A stretch of DNA of 64,000 nt, from NCBI GenBank assembly GCA_958298945.1, contig OY282609.1:35685212-35749211 (forward strand), given 5' to 3'. The position numbers were made by a program, and so were the translations under genes. Under the pieces are notes generated by a model. It saw nothing but the letters and a program-made list of their open reading frames with translations, searched no databases and was not told where the DNA came from. This DNA comes from Atherix ibis. Taxonomy: Eukaryota; Arthropoda; Insecta; Diptera; Athericidae. Below are positions 34,801 to 47,290 of this stretch, one piece after another (the stretch's first letter is position 1; every line of letters begins with the position of its first letter).

Positions 34801-35597
34801 GTGGTTATTTGTTACAATGAACAAATAATTTTTGTGTGGTCAGAACTAGTGTGAAAAGTTTTTGCTTCTTTTTCGGAAAGGGTTTATTTGTTAATTTCGT
34901 TAAAGCCACAAAAGAGTAACTTAGCTTTTAGGACATATCATATACAACATGTTATATTTACTTAATCGGCGATAAAAGAGTATAAAAATTCTTTAATTTT
35001 CAAAAACAGAATAGAGAATACTTTAAGCATTTTAGACTGATCTCGAAAGGGACTTTTATAGTCAGGAGAAAATATTTCTAAAATTATCTAAAAATATCAC
35101 TAACACTAAATTGTTACATCGTACTATCTTGAAAAAGTCTCGAAACAATAAGTTAGGGTAGTTATAGTAGCATTACGGTTATGATTCAGTTTGGCTGATT
35201 CATCAAAATCGTTTAATAGTCATTTAGGGGCAGCAACTAGAAGATATATGAATCTTTTAAAATGTATAAGTATATTTGAGAAAAAAAATTTAGAACCGAG
35301 TTTTTTTTTTTTACTGAAGAGATATTCCCTTGTTGATGATTGTCATGTTCAATTTATCGTCATTGTATGAAAGCTGGTCAATAAGTTTTTGGTGTCAGCC
35401 TGAGACTATTAATAAACATTTTGAATCGTTCAATATATTTAATAAATAGTATCTACTAATTAAACCTTCTTGAATGAAACAAACATTTTGTATAAAAATT
35501 CCATATTCTTTATTGAAATATGTTGTAGAGAATTTTCCAATTATGAAAATTTAAGTATCAATCATTTCGATCACATTTTTGCATAATTGTTGCTTTA
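31866..35597. other. AT-rich non-coding stretch
   Basis: Around 3.7 kb with no supported gene. Short frames at 33169-33360, 33421-33648 and 33544-33792 overlap each other on both strands and lack motifs. No transposon termini were recognised. Confidence 0.4.
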
Positions 35598-36401
35598 TTG
35601 GGTTGCTCAGGAAGAAATTTCGTTTTGAAACTGATGAACCTGAAGCTGATGAAGACACAATAAAGGCATTAATTGATGCAAACTGGCGAATAACAAGTCG
35701 TGAGATTGCTGAGATGTTAAATTTATCGAATCTGATTTGTGTCGTCGCATTAACGTTTGTGATTTGCTTCTCAAATGCCAACAAAATGATCATTTTTTTA
35801 AGTGTAACATCAGCGGGGACGAGAAATGGGTTGTCAATATTCATCCAAGCAAGGTTATGCTATCTGTTTGGTGGGATTCCAAAGGAACCGTTTATTTTGA
35901 GCTTCTACTGAGCAACACAACGATCAATTCTGAAATGTACGTGTACTATCATCAGTTGGATAAATTGAAATATTCACTTAAAGGAAAAAAGCCAGAATTG
36001 GTCGATAGGAAAGGTATAGTGTTCCAACAGGATAATGTGAAACCAAATACAAGTTTTACCACTAGGCAAAAGCTTTCAGAGCTTGGATGGGATATACTGC
36101 CTCACCCACCATACTCTCCAGACCTAGCACCTTCCGTTTATTATTTGTTCCGATCTCTACAAAAAATTTTAGATGGTAAAACGTTTAATTCAAATGAGGA
36201 GATCAAAAATCACTTAGATCCGTTTTTTTCCAGTGAAGAACAAACATTTTATGAGCGTAGAATCATGCTACCGCCAGAAAGATGGCAAAGGGTGTTGGAT
36301 CAGACTAGACAATATTTAATTGAATAAAATATTAATTCACTATAAGAAAATCATCTTTCATTTTTATAAAAAAAAACGACATTACTTTCTGAACAACCCA
36401 A
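35598..36401 (+). mobile_element. Cecropia-like mariner, deletion derivative (copy 1)
   Basis: An 804-bp element. Left end TTGGGTTGCTCAGGAAGAAA follows TA (35596-35597); the right end is its imperfect complement (GAACAACCCAA) followed by TA (36402-36403). The left repeat joins almost directly to the helix-turn-helix region, so the N-terminus is deleted. A second deletion removes the region between 'EMLNLSN' and 'LCRRINVCDLLLK', and a third removes about 20 residues after 'GDEKWVVN'. The rest is open (35737-36327) and reads to the natural C-terminus. The second catalytic Asp remains (FQQDNVKP); the third is Val (SPDLAPSVYY). It is inactive. Confidence 0.9.
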
Positions 36402-36449
36402 TATTTTACGGATACCGCGATTTGTATTTGTTTTGAGCTCCTGAATTAT

Positions 36450-36960
36450 GTGTGAACTATTTTTATAAATCTTATCCTTTACATAGCCCTATAAGGAGAA
36501 GTCCAACAACGGAAAATCACATGATCTTGGTAGCCAATTGAGTACTCACCTCTTTAAAAAATTAGATTTCAATTAAATTTGGTTTTTAATAAATCGATTG
36601 TTTCGTAGGCAGTGTGGCACGTAGTGCCGTTCTGTTACAACCACAAGTCATCGATATATATGTCATTAAAAATAGATGTTATCATATCTCTATATCTGAG
36701 TTTCGAAAATTGACCACAAGTTATTGACAGTAACTGTAGCACCAGCCTCAGTTTCGAAAAAATACGGACCAATGATGCCTCCCGTGATTACTCTAACGAT
36801 TATTCAATAATTGCTCTTGGAGTTTTAGATGCCCAAATGCGACAATTTTGTTTGCCAATATAGTCGTCTTAGCAAAAATGAGTTTCACCGCAGGAGTGAT
36901 TTTTTGGACGAATTGGACCATATTAGATCATAAATCCTTAGCAAACTTATATAACAAAAT
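36450..36960 (-). pseudogene. IS630/Tc1-type DDE transposase relic (copy 3)
   Basis: Minus-strand fragments in order: 'KNHSCGETHF', '-GKQNCRIWASKTPRAIIE', 'GGIIGPYFFETEAGATVTVN', 'YRDMITSIFNDIYIDDLWL*QNGTTCHTAYETIDLLKTKF', and a degraded 'GYVK'. This is a DDE_3-type catalytic domain containing the second acidic motif in eroded form (Q-NGTTCHTA, where the Asp is now Asn). Several frameshifts and stops are present. It starts about 50 bp after the neighbouring mariner, so the two may have inserted into one another's vicinity by chance. Confidence 0.75.
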
Positions 36961-38725
36961 ATAGCTGCAGTGAGTGTAAGATATGTGGTCATTTTGAACA
37001 GACCCAATAATTGAAAACTTTGTGACACCAATAAAATAGGATCCTCTCCAACACGTACACTCACCACAGCTATATTTTCAACAAAATGACCTGTATGATC
37101 ATGTGTTTACCTACTAAATCAGTATGTTTTGTACCACATCAAATTTTACACTATATACTTGATTCCAATATTAAATGAACGACGATTACAATCAAAAATA
37201 CCGATAAATTTGAACAAAACTATCGCAAAATGTGGCTTTTACAAATGCACTATTTTCATAACAGATTTTAATAATATTTTTAACGAATGGTAACTATGAA
37301 TATGTCAAAAATTAAAATAACAGAATTGTCAATATGGGCCGACTTCAACCGTATTTTTAAAAAAATTATAATTAGAAGACCCAGCACATGTAATTCTAGA
37401 CTGGTAGTGGCTAGGTTTTCGACTGATGAAAAATTAATCTCAATAAAAACTGGCAGATTTTATAGTCAAAATGGGACCTAAACAATTTATGGAAGATATT
37501 TCTATTATACTTATGTGTATGTGTATAGTCAAAAGAGCAAATTATTATCGACTATCAGTTAAAATGTTATATTATAGAATATCATACCATATTTATTTTA
37601 TAAGTTATTAGAACCAGTGACTTTTTAAAAACAAATTACATCAATTTCTGTCTCTTCATACTTTCTGATACGAGTAACTTCAATTTGAGCTCTGTACAAG
37701 AATATTAAAAGATAACCATTCATATTCTTTAAAAAGTAATAATTTTTATTTAGATTTTTTTACTTAGATTTTTAATTAATTAAATTATTTATATTTGTTT
37801 TCACTACCTTTAAAATAATATGTTTCTCTTCTGTTAAAAAATTACTATAAATTGTCAACTTCAGTCGCACATCATTCGAAAACCCACTTTTCATGAAAAT
37901 ATTTTTTCTAATTCAACAATCAATGTAATATTATACTTTTTTTTCTTAAAATACGAGAACATATTTAGTACCTATTGGTTCATCTTTTATGAAAAACTGA
38001 GACTATTATCGTACTTGAAGAAGCTAGGACCGCTGTCTCTGCCAATCTGGTCATTTGAATTCACATTTTTTTTCGACTACAATATTTTTAATTACTGTAA
38101 TAACATTTTGCTAAATTGCATCTTCTCCCGATCGTGAGTTATCAGTAACAATTATTTTTAAATATAGGGAAATGAAAGATCAGGTAATACTTTTCTCAGT
38201 GGAAACTTCTCTTAGTCAATTTTTTTTCATCACTAAGATTGGCTTTATTGATATTTATTTTAATAAAACTACTAGTAATCAATGAAAAATTATGCTAAAT
38301 TATAACTTAAGAAGGAGTTTTTGGGAAAGATGTTAACATCTACTCGAAAATATATGTAAATACCCTTGTAATAATCACCATACCCGGAATTACGATATAT
38401 TACCCAAATTTCGTTATTGCAATTTCAGTCAAATAATCTTTTACCCATCCAGCTATTGGATCCTTATTTCATTCGTGAAAAGCCCATAATTGGGAGTGTC
38501 ACAAAAACTGGCCCCAAATTCATTTAATATGAAACTACCTTGTGAGGCGAAATTCCACAATAAATTATGTAAGTGGGAAAACTGTAAAATTATATTTTTT
38601 ACACATAGAAAAAAATTCACTCAATAAAACTTTAATAAATTTTATTAAAACATAAAACCATGGTTACAATTTTTAAAATGTTGAAAAATAAAAATGAATA
38701 GTTCTTTAATGAAGTAAATTATAAA
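36961..38725. other. AT-rich spacer
   Basis: No supported feature. Only short AT-driven frames. Confidence 0.4.
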
Positions 38726-38734
38726 AAGGCTTTT

Positions 38735-40145
38735 TTTTCAATTTTTTTAATTTATTATCTCCAACTACAATTGAATTGTAACAAGCAGATTTACATAACG
38801 TTTCAATTAACAATTGTTATGCATCATGAAGTGGGAGTAAACAACTATCGGCGTTTCGCCAAAGAGTGGAAGTTAGATCCCTTTAAACCAGGATTGAAGG
38901 TTGTGGATATGGGATTGTAAATTGTTGGAAGCTATTTCAGGACTTGTATGGGTAGCTAGTATAGCTGTATCATCTGCATAAGTAGGAATGATAGTATTAG
39001 GATCAGCTGTGATGTTATGGGTGTAAATAATTATATAAGATAGGACCAAGAATACTGCCTTGTGGGCCTCCGGCTAGAATAGGATATATTTCCAAGGATT
39101 CGGAGTTAATTGCAACTTAGAAATGACCTTAGCAGACATATAAATTTATGATAAGGTAGAATGTTGAAGGAAGAACGATCTTGAGTTTTCAGAGGAGTCC
39201 AGCATGCCATATACGATCAAAAGCTTGGGAGATATCTAAAAATACTCCTGAGTAATACTCTTTCCCCTCAAGAGAGAATACAATGTGATCAATAATGCGA
39301 TGGCATTGCTGGATAGTAGAGTATTGAGATCGGAAGCCAAATTGATGATCAGGAATAATTTTTTCATGAAGACTCATAGGAACTGGAAACATTAGTTCTT
39401 CGATAATTTTTTTAGCATGCGATTTGTTTTCTATATCATCACGTATAGCAAAAGTTGTTATCAAATATTTAGCAAGTATTTCGGCTTTTTCTTTAACTGT
39501 TTTTGCCCAGTTACCGTCATTTTGTTTCAGTGGGTGTGCTGTTCTTTTATAAAATTAATGTCCGTAGTTTAGTTAGAAAATTTTGTTATTATGATTGTTT
39601 CGTATCATAAGATATATGAGCGGTTGTGACTGTATGTTATATATATGTAGTGAGATCATTTACAGCATCATTAATGCCGTTTGCTATTTTTAACGTTCAT
39701 TTTAAGTAAATCTTTTAATATAATTAGTTTCTAAATATGTTCCAATCTATTTTGCCATTTATTAGCCTAGGATGAAGAGTCTTTAAGATTGGCTTAGAAC
39801 TAAAGGTAAGGAGAACAGGACTATGATGAGAGTTTAGATCGGAAGGATTTTCAATACTAGAATTCATGGTAATTGAAGGAGTGCTAATGAAGTAATCGAG
39901 GATATCAGGTCATTTTGAACTAGAAGTTGGCCAGTATGTTGAATTTGAAGGGGGAATTATTTGGTATGTTGTATGGGATAGAGCTTCTTGAAGTATCTTT
40001 TCTTGAGGGTTAACAACGCTGTAACCTCACTGAGAGTGTTTAGCATTGTAATCACCAAACGCGAGGAACGAGGCTCCAAGTGAGTGTAGGGATACAGATA
40101 GTACATTAAGGTTAAATAAGGATGTATCAATAGTAACAACAATGG
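38735..40145 (-). mobile_element. Jockey-like retrotransposon, family A copy 2, with EN and RT remnants
   Basis: Minus strand. Near 40100-39790 an endonuclease piece is readable ('LAFGDYNAKHS', 'YQIIPPSNSTYWPTS', then 'DLNSHHSPVLLTF'). Frame 39189-39464 encodes the RT start: 'IIPDHQFGFRSQYSTIQQCHRIIDHI' and 'GVFLDISQAFDRIWHAGLL'. Further down 39160-38890 gives fragments up to 'LQSHIHNLQSWF'. After that, sequence jumps to the 3' UTR shared with the other copies (GATGCATAACAATTG..., 'TTTACTCCCACTTCATGATG' in the element sense). An internal deletion of the post-RT region (junction near 38882-38886) is therefore inferred. The element ends in an A-rich tail near 38735. Confidence 0.8.
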
Positions 40146-43100
40146 ATTACTATAATTGTGGCTGCTGATATTACAGTTGATGAAGTTCTTTTTGAAATGA
40201 TAAAGTCTTACTGAACTGGTTGACTATGTAGATAATTTTATTAGAAACTTTTTTAGTTATAAATATAGTTTATAAAAAAAATTGAAATTCTCCTAATTCA
40301 ATTCGTATTTAGAAATATCATACTTCTTTTACAATAATCTGAAAAATTATTTCAAAATTATAATCATTTCAAAAAGTTTCCTTGCAAATGTAATTATTTT
40401 CAAATTTTATTTATTTCGTATCCAATATTTAAATGATTCTGAAAAAAAATCTTAAAAAATTAATATACTTTTGATAACGGACTTTATTAATCTACCAATA
40501 ATTTATTAAATAACAACAAGAAAATATATATAAAAACAGCGAAAAATAAAAGAAAATTAGAAATTCTCACACCTATAATCGTAAACCCACAAAATATTGA
40601 CGTACTCCTGTAAGATAATATCATGATTTTGGTTTCTCATTTTATTAAAATAGAAATATTCTCAAAGGACTATCAAGATATTATATAAAATGTACAAGGT
40701 TCTTAGCTTAGTAGAACAAGATTCAGTACGCATCTACTCTTACGATACAACGACACCTTGGTGTGAGAGGTTAGAGAGGTGAGAGAATTTATATTGTATT
40801 CCTAAGGCAGTTTCGAAATTCATAAGAAAATATATGAAATTAAAAATACATGGTATCAGTTGAAAGATTGGACGAATATTTGTGTGCTCAGCTTGAATTC
40901 TATATTAAAAATCTGAAGTGTTGTTCATGAATATCGTTTACTTATAATAAAGGTGGAAAGGAAATAAAAAAATTATACATGAAAAAAGCAAAAACATGGA
41001 AGCAAATAGGCAAATTCCAAATAACTTTTTAGCGGATGGAAAAGGAAGATTGTACTTTTAGGGGACGTAACATAAAGGTTGTGTGGGATTATTTAAAGCT
41101 CGCGAAAGTATAGAAAATTGTTTCTTTTTCCTATGAAACTTTTTTTTTCTTATTCTTCTCATACGTTTTTTTCCCTTTTTTTTTTTTTTTGTTGTTGTTA
41201 GCGTTATCTTAGTGAGAACATCCTGAACGAATTTCAAAGAGAAAAAACATGAAATTTTCCCTTTTATTCAATGTTCTTTCCGATGCAAAGAATTTAACAT
41301 TTCTATCTATTTTATTAAGAATATAACGAGTGGTAAGATCAAAATGGCTCGGGGTTGAAGGCTATCGTTTTAAAGTGGCATCATAAAAAAGCAGACAATG
41401 TAAAGCAAATCTAGTCCAAAATTGTAGAAATGTTACCAAAAAAAAAATAGCAATATACGAATTACTTAGAAGGAAAAAATCAACACTTAAATTGGTTACT
41501 GGCACTTCCTCTTCTTCTTCGCCTTTTTTTGAGTCCAGGGAGAATATTGTAGTGATAATATTGCTTGTTGGTTTACTTGGAACTGCTATTATCATTTACC
41601 CTACTACTCTATGCCACTGTATATACTGTGCCCAGTACCTACCACAAACAATAACCCTTAGTACCATGCGTCTTCATTCGTACTATATATGTTGTAATGG
41701 TTTCTGGATCTGTACATCTTCCACATATATTTTTTTGCGATTTCATTCCGTCCAACGCTTTAGATCTCGCGTTTTTTTTTTGCAACTTAGTCTCATTTTA
41801 TCCCACAATAGATTCTGAGCTATTTTCGTTATACTATCATCATGAAATGAGTAGGCTTATATTTCACATATTCTTGCCTGCTATACACTATTCCATACAA
41901 TCCCGCTTTATTCCTCGCCTTCAAGTTCTATTCTTTTAGATTATACACAAATACAACATCATTGAATATAATAAAAAAGTTCCCAGTGAACATTTTGTAA
42001 AAAAAAACAAAAAAACAAAGAAGATTTGCAAGAGATTTAGTTGAATTTACCCACTCGCTCATAGAAGGAAAAGTGTTTAAATTCGTTGTCTCATTGTGAA
42101 GAATATTATATCCGACATATCAGACCAAAAGATGTTCATCAGTAGACCTCTTGTGTATTATTTTTAAGTCATCACTTTATTCAAAGGATATAGGCTTTGT
42201 TTCATCGACAAAAAAAGGCTTTATCCCTTCCAGATGAGGACGCAATATAGAAGAAGATGTTTTGTTCTTTTCTGGTTGTTGTCATTTAAATTGTTTCCTT
42301 TTTTTTTCTTCTTCTTCTTAGTTTGACGATGTTATCTCTCGGTCATAGTCACCCTTTTCAAGTAAGCGTCGGAAATTCAGCTTAAATAAAGAGAAAATAT
42401 GGCAAACAATTGATTTGGTATCGGTTGATTGTGATCCAACGTGACATTTTCCCCATTTTACTCGTACAGTGCTGTTGTGGATGTCAGTCAACTGATATAT
42501 TCGTATGTTAACATCTTCATCGCATTTGAAACTTTTTTAACTTTCTAATCATTCCAACTAACCTTTCTTCTCTTTTTTTTACCTCCTTACAATGCTGTAA
42601 ATATTTTTCTAACTCTCATATTTTTTTGTTGTTGATTTATTTGTCATTATTTTTATGATTCTGTCAACAGAAAAAAACATGTTTAAAGAAAAAAACACGT
42701 AATATTATGCAAACCAATATACAAAAAGGCACGTCATGAATATGAATTTCCACTTTGGTGTATACTCTACCAGAACCGACATTATTCCCTTACCCGTCAT
42801 ATTGGTATGCGCCAGAGGATCCCCATTCCAAGATATTGAATAAGAGTGCGTATTTATTATGGACTTTTTCTGTTCTTTTTTTTTAAATTATTTTAAACAA
42901 ATTTGGAATAAACGCATGTAATTGACAAGACAAGTACATTACCACATTAATTTGGTAATCGATTTAAATAAAACATCCTTCAAACTAGTTGGTTTTTATT
43001 TGGTTATTTTTAGGTTTCCAGCTGTAGAATTAAACGATATTAAATAATTTGTCTTATTAGAAATAACGCCTGAATCCAATTATTTTGTTATTTATCCTTG

Positions 43101-43336
43101 TGTCTATGAGTTCCAAAGTTCCAAATAAAATTTTAGACAAAATTGAAATTAATTTTTTTCTGAGTAAAATAGATATTAAATTTTGTGTATCAGATACTTA
43201 TGTACATGTCTATTATGGTATATCGATTCCTTGGTGGACTGTTTTAGAAATTCCATATATAATTTGTCAAATGCCTAAAATTCCGATTATACCCTTTTTA
43301 GGATTCCAGGAGTATATTTGGAATCTTATATTCAAA
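40146..43336. other. AT-rich non-coding stretch
   Basis: About 3.2 kb. Frames at 41362-41595 and 41492-41818 overlap on opposite strands and lack motifs. Poly-T tracts near 41145-41205 and 42300-42320 are prominent. No gene or element was recognised. Confidence 0.4.
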
Positions 43337-43388
43337 CCTATATTCTCTCCTCCTCGTAAATTGGCTTACGAGAAGGAGAGAATATAGG
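43337..43388. repeat. Hairpin with 23-nt arms
   Basis: CCTATATTCTCTCCTCCTCG begins a 23-nt left arm (43337-43359) that pairs with 43366-43388 with a single mismatch and a 6-nt loop. Confidence 0.95.
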
Positions 43389-43489
43389 TAATTTTGGGAG
43401 ACGATTGATTATATTACCTTGATCACCTGCCGCGAACTACCCATCCCTGGATAACTTACAAGAAATATGATTCCACCTATCCAGAAACA

Positions 43490-43790
43490 GAAATATGTTT
43501 TGAACTCTATTCAATATAACAGATGGAACGTTATAGATACTTCTTCTACGTACCCTAATTCTTATCAAATCCAATCCCTTCAATCCAAAACACTATGAAA
43601 AATTATTAATGCCCAATTATTTATTTGTAACCATGTTATTCATAGTGTTCTAAATGACTCCTTACTTCATGATAAGATTTGAAGTGTTATTAGATTGATA
43701 AACACCAATGGTGTTTACCCGCATATAATTTTTTTCCTTTTTGTGAATGCAATATTGTTATTATAAAATCTGCCAATCTCAATATCCTCT
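43490..43790 (+). pseudogene. Divergent Jockey-like ORF2 C-terminal fragment
   Basis: Plus-strand frames give 'YPNSYQIQSLQSKTL*KIINAQLFICNHVIHSVLN', which aligns by eye with 'SNSYRIQALQSKILRKIFDAPFYFRNTVIHRDLN' in the family A copy at 10.9-11.3 kb. It is clearly more diverged than the copy starting at about 43.86 kb and is probably an older insertion lying just upstream. Confidence 0.65.
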
Positions 43791-43859
43791 AAAATATAAT
43801 ACCAAATATTTTCTGCAACCAAAAAAACAACTTTTTTAAATTAATTTATTCACCCACTG

Positions 43860-45445
43860 AAACAAAATGATGGTAACTAGACAAAAACAGACAAAGAAAA
43901 GCCCGAAGTAAATACATTTGCTTCACATGATGATATAGAAGACAAATGGCATATTAACAAAATCATCGAAGAACTAATGTTCCCAGTTCCTATGAGTGTT
44001 CCTCCCAAAAATTTTCAGCCCTCGGAAATAAAATCTACTATTCTGCGTCTTCCCAATAAAACAAGCTCTTGGTTATGATCTAATAACAGCTCCTATTCTG
44101 AAGCAAATTTCCCGAAAAGATTTAGTTTTAATTATACACATTTTTAATAGTATCCTGCGTACAACCTATTTTCCTTTACTCTGGAAATTTTCTGTCATTA
44201 AAATGATTCCAAAACCAAATAAATCCATTAATTCTCCTTCCTCCTATAGACCTATTAGCTTCCTACCAATTCTTGGTAAGATATTTGAAAAACTTCTATT
44301 AAAACGACCCTACCCAGTCCTAGTTAGTAAAAAACTTATTCCTGGTCACCAATTTGGCTTCCGATCTGAACACTCCACAATCCAGCAATGCCATCGCATT
44401 TTTGATCACATTATATTCTCTCTTGAGAGGAAAGAGTATTGCTCAGGAGTATTTTTAGATATCTCCTAAGCTTTTGATCGTATATATCATACTGGACTCC
44501 TCTGGTAAGGCAAGAACTGTTTTCCTCCAACATACTACCTTATCATGAATTCATATCTCTCCCAAGGACATTTCCAAGTTGCAATTAACTCAGAATCCTC
44601 GAAAATATATTCTATTCTAGCCGCAGTCCCACAAGAAAGTATTCTTGGTCCCATTTTATATAATTTGTATACCCACGATATCCAATCTGATCCTAATATT
44701 ATCATTGCTATTTATGCAGATGATACGGCCACACTTGCAACCCATTCAAATCCTGAAATAGCTTCCAACAATTTACAATCCCATATCCACAACCTTCTAT
44801 CCTGGTTTAAGAGATAGAGTGTAAAGGGAAATGAACAGAAGAGTGCTTACATTACTTTCACACTTTGTCAACGAAAATCCACCCCTTTATACCTTAATAA
44901 CAACATGATTCCACAATATGATAAAGTAAGTTATTTGGGACTTTACCTGGACAAGAGACTAACATGGAACCCACATACTAACTTCTAATATACAGTACAA
45001 TTATAAAACCTATTTGGGAATATGAAACTGAACTTTATGGTTCAATGAAACGTTCCAATTCCTATCGCGTCCAGGCCTTACAATTCAAGATCCTCCGTAA
45101 AATTGTTGATAGCCCCTTTTATGTTCGTAACAACGTAATACATGGTGATCTAAATGTTCCCTTTGTTCAGTATCTGTGCATTTCCCGCTATCAAAAATTT
45201 AATTCCCATTTATCCTTTCATCATAATCGATTTGTCCTGTACTACCGTCCCCGAAAACACTCATCGGAGACTTAAGAGACAATAGCCTAGAGATTTTCTA
45301 GAGGAATCTAACTTCCGTTAGTTGGAGAAACGCCGATGGGTGTTTACTCCCACTTCATGATGTACAAGATTGTAAATTAAAATGCTATGTAAATCTGCTT
45401 GTTACAATAAAATTGTTGTTGCAGATAAAATTAAAAAAAATAAAA
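43860..45445 (+). mobile_element. Jockey-like retrotransposon, family A copy 3
   Basis: Plus strand, 5'-truncated. Starting in the RT N-terminal region, frames give 'MIPKPNKSINSPSSYRPISFLPILGKIFEK' and 'HQFGFRSEHSTIQQCH' (44203-44469), a TAA in the middle of 'DIS*AFDRIYHTGLLW', then 'LGPILYNLYTHDI' and an intact catalytic box 'IYADDTATLA' (44545-44817). The post-RT block 'KRSNSYRVQALQFKILRKIVDSPFYVRNNVIHGDLN' follows at 45045. The 3' UTR includes 'TTTACTCCCACTTCATGATG', shared with the other copies, and the end is A-rich (about 45425-45445). Stops and frameshifts make it non-functional, but it is the best preserved RT of the family here. Confidence 0.88.
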
Positions 45446-47290
45446 ATTAATATATCCGAATACTTTTAAATCACTATATTCTCAAATATTATATAAAAAA
45501 TATTGCATTATAATTGAGTTAGTAATATGGAAATAATCCATTTAATTACTCGTATTTAAAGTATACAAAATATCAAACGTGTTCATAATAAATTTTTATT
45601 CGAAAAATGCACTTCATTCGGTGTGTTCCATCAATTTGTTTTAGTTACAAAATAGTTCAAATGTATTTCGACATTAAATAAATTTTATTTTGTAAATTGA
45701 AAATAATCCACTGCAAATCGATTAAAATTCATTCCACAATAGTTCTGGTGAATTCAATGTTCCTGCTCTGCACCATTTGTACAAAAAGGCTTACGATTAA
45801 AACTAACACCATGGAACAGAATATGTTCGAATCTCCATACCTTCACTTGTGAATACTGATATTAGTACACCTGACAACAAACATGAAAATAGTAGATATG
45901 CGAAATGTTGTCAATTGTTTATTGAAACATGTACCTATATGCGGAAACTATTTCGTGAACTAATTAAAATCAGATCAAGGTATTACCATTGAGGTGTGCA
46001 CAATTTCATATGCACACTATTCTAGTGGAACAATAGTTGCCAAATGCCGGAATTAGTTTTCAACTAAATATACTTGTACGATGGCCACCATCGTCGCCAC
46101 CATCGATACAGAGAGGATGTATCGGTTACAGATCCATTGCAATATTTTATCCATTCTGAATCTTTTATTCTATTTGAACAAGGCTTTATCGGGCAAATCG
46201 AAATCAAACATACCCGAAAATGTATCTAGATTTATTATTCGTAATATTATGCTAAATTTTTGAGAGTGATATTTTTCCAATTTCCCTTCCGTTCAATAAT
46301 TTTCAAAATATCATGACAGCAGGAAAAATAATTTTGGATTAAAATGTAATTAGTTCCAAAACATTAGGAATTTAATCATTAATCGTTACTCTAAAATAAT
46401 AATATGATAATAACGAGCAAATGATAAAGTTTCTCAACTTTTAAGTGAATACTATAGTATAGTTAAATGAGAAATTTCACTTGAAATAAGATTAAAAAAG
46501 TTTGCAACCACATTTTTTTTTATGCCCATATTTAAAGAATAAAAATAAAAAATAAATTGTTTGTTGTTTAACGAAAATCAATACACATATTTCCAATAAA
46601 ATGCTTAACTGACACGATAAAGATAGATTTTCGTGTTTATAATATTTCGTAACATTGCATTAATATGTTAAATAGTTTTCCCTTACATATTATGAGTATG
46701 GGTACTGATGTGACTGGTGTTGGACAGAGTTAATTTTAACTCTAAATAACCAATATAGTATATCCCACAATCAGATAGAATATTTATTAAGCCGCGTGTA
46801 TTAAAGTCTCAAATTCAAAATATTAGTAGCATATTAAATTTGCAAATGATTTTTGGTATATTACACGTTTGGCATTTAGGTGACTCCCAAAACGCATGTT
46901 ATATAACAGTGCACTCTGAGCTATTAAAATTCATTTGCCTACATAAATATAATTAAACTGCACATATGTTGTTGCAAAATTAGTAGAGACTGCTATTTGG
47001 CTATTTTACAATACAGGATTAGGATTCAGGATATTAGGTATCATTTGCTATTTTATCCTGTACTAATAACAAAATTAAGCTACTATCCAATGCAATTGGG
47101 ATCTGGCAAATTGATCAGGTACATTTTAATTTATGCTTCTATTTTTGATTTCATTTCTGTTCAATTAAATTAATTGCATTTAAAGTATCAAAATTTATCG
47201 GGTTTACTGAATAAATTGTAATACAAATATCATCGATACAAAAGTAAAAGATTAAATTTTAAAATATGTTTATATCTGAATTAATCGAAA
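45446..47290. other. AT-rich spacer
   Basis: A 60-codon frame at 46081-46263 starts with a GC-richer ACCATCGTCGCC stretch but has no motif. Nothing else recognised. Confidence 0.4.

Noticed and set aside
41362..41818. Overlapping opposite-strand open frames
   Set aside because: No motifs; lie in AT-rich and CTT-repeat sequence.
43085..43387. 100-codon plus-strand frame
   Set aside because: No recognisable domain, residues follow the AT bias, and it ends within the hairpin at 43337-43388.
45825..45845. GTTCGAATCTCC, resembling a tRNA T-loop (B box)
   Set aside because: No A box, anticodon stem or acceptor stem can be built around it.
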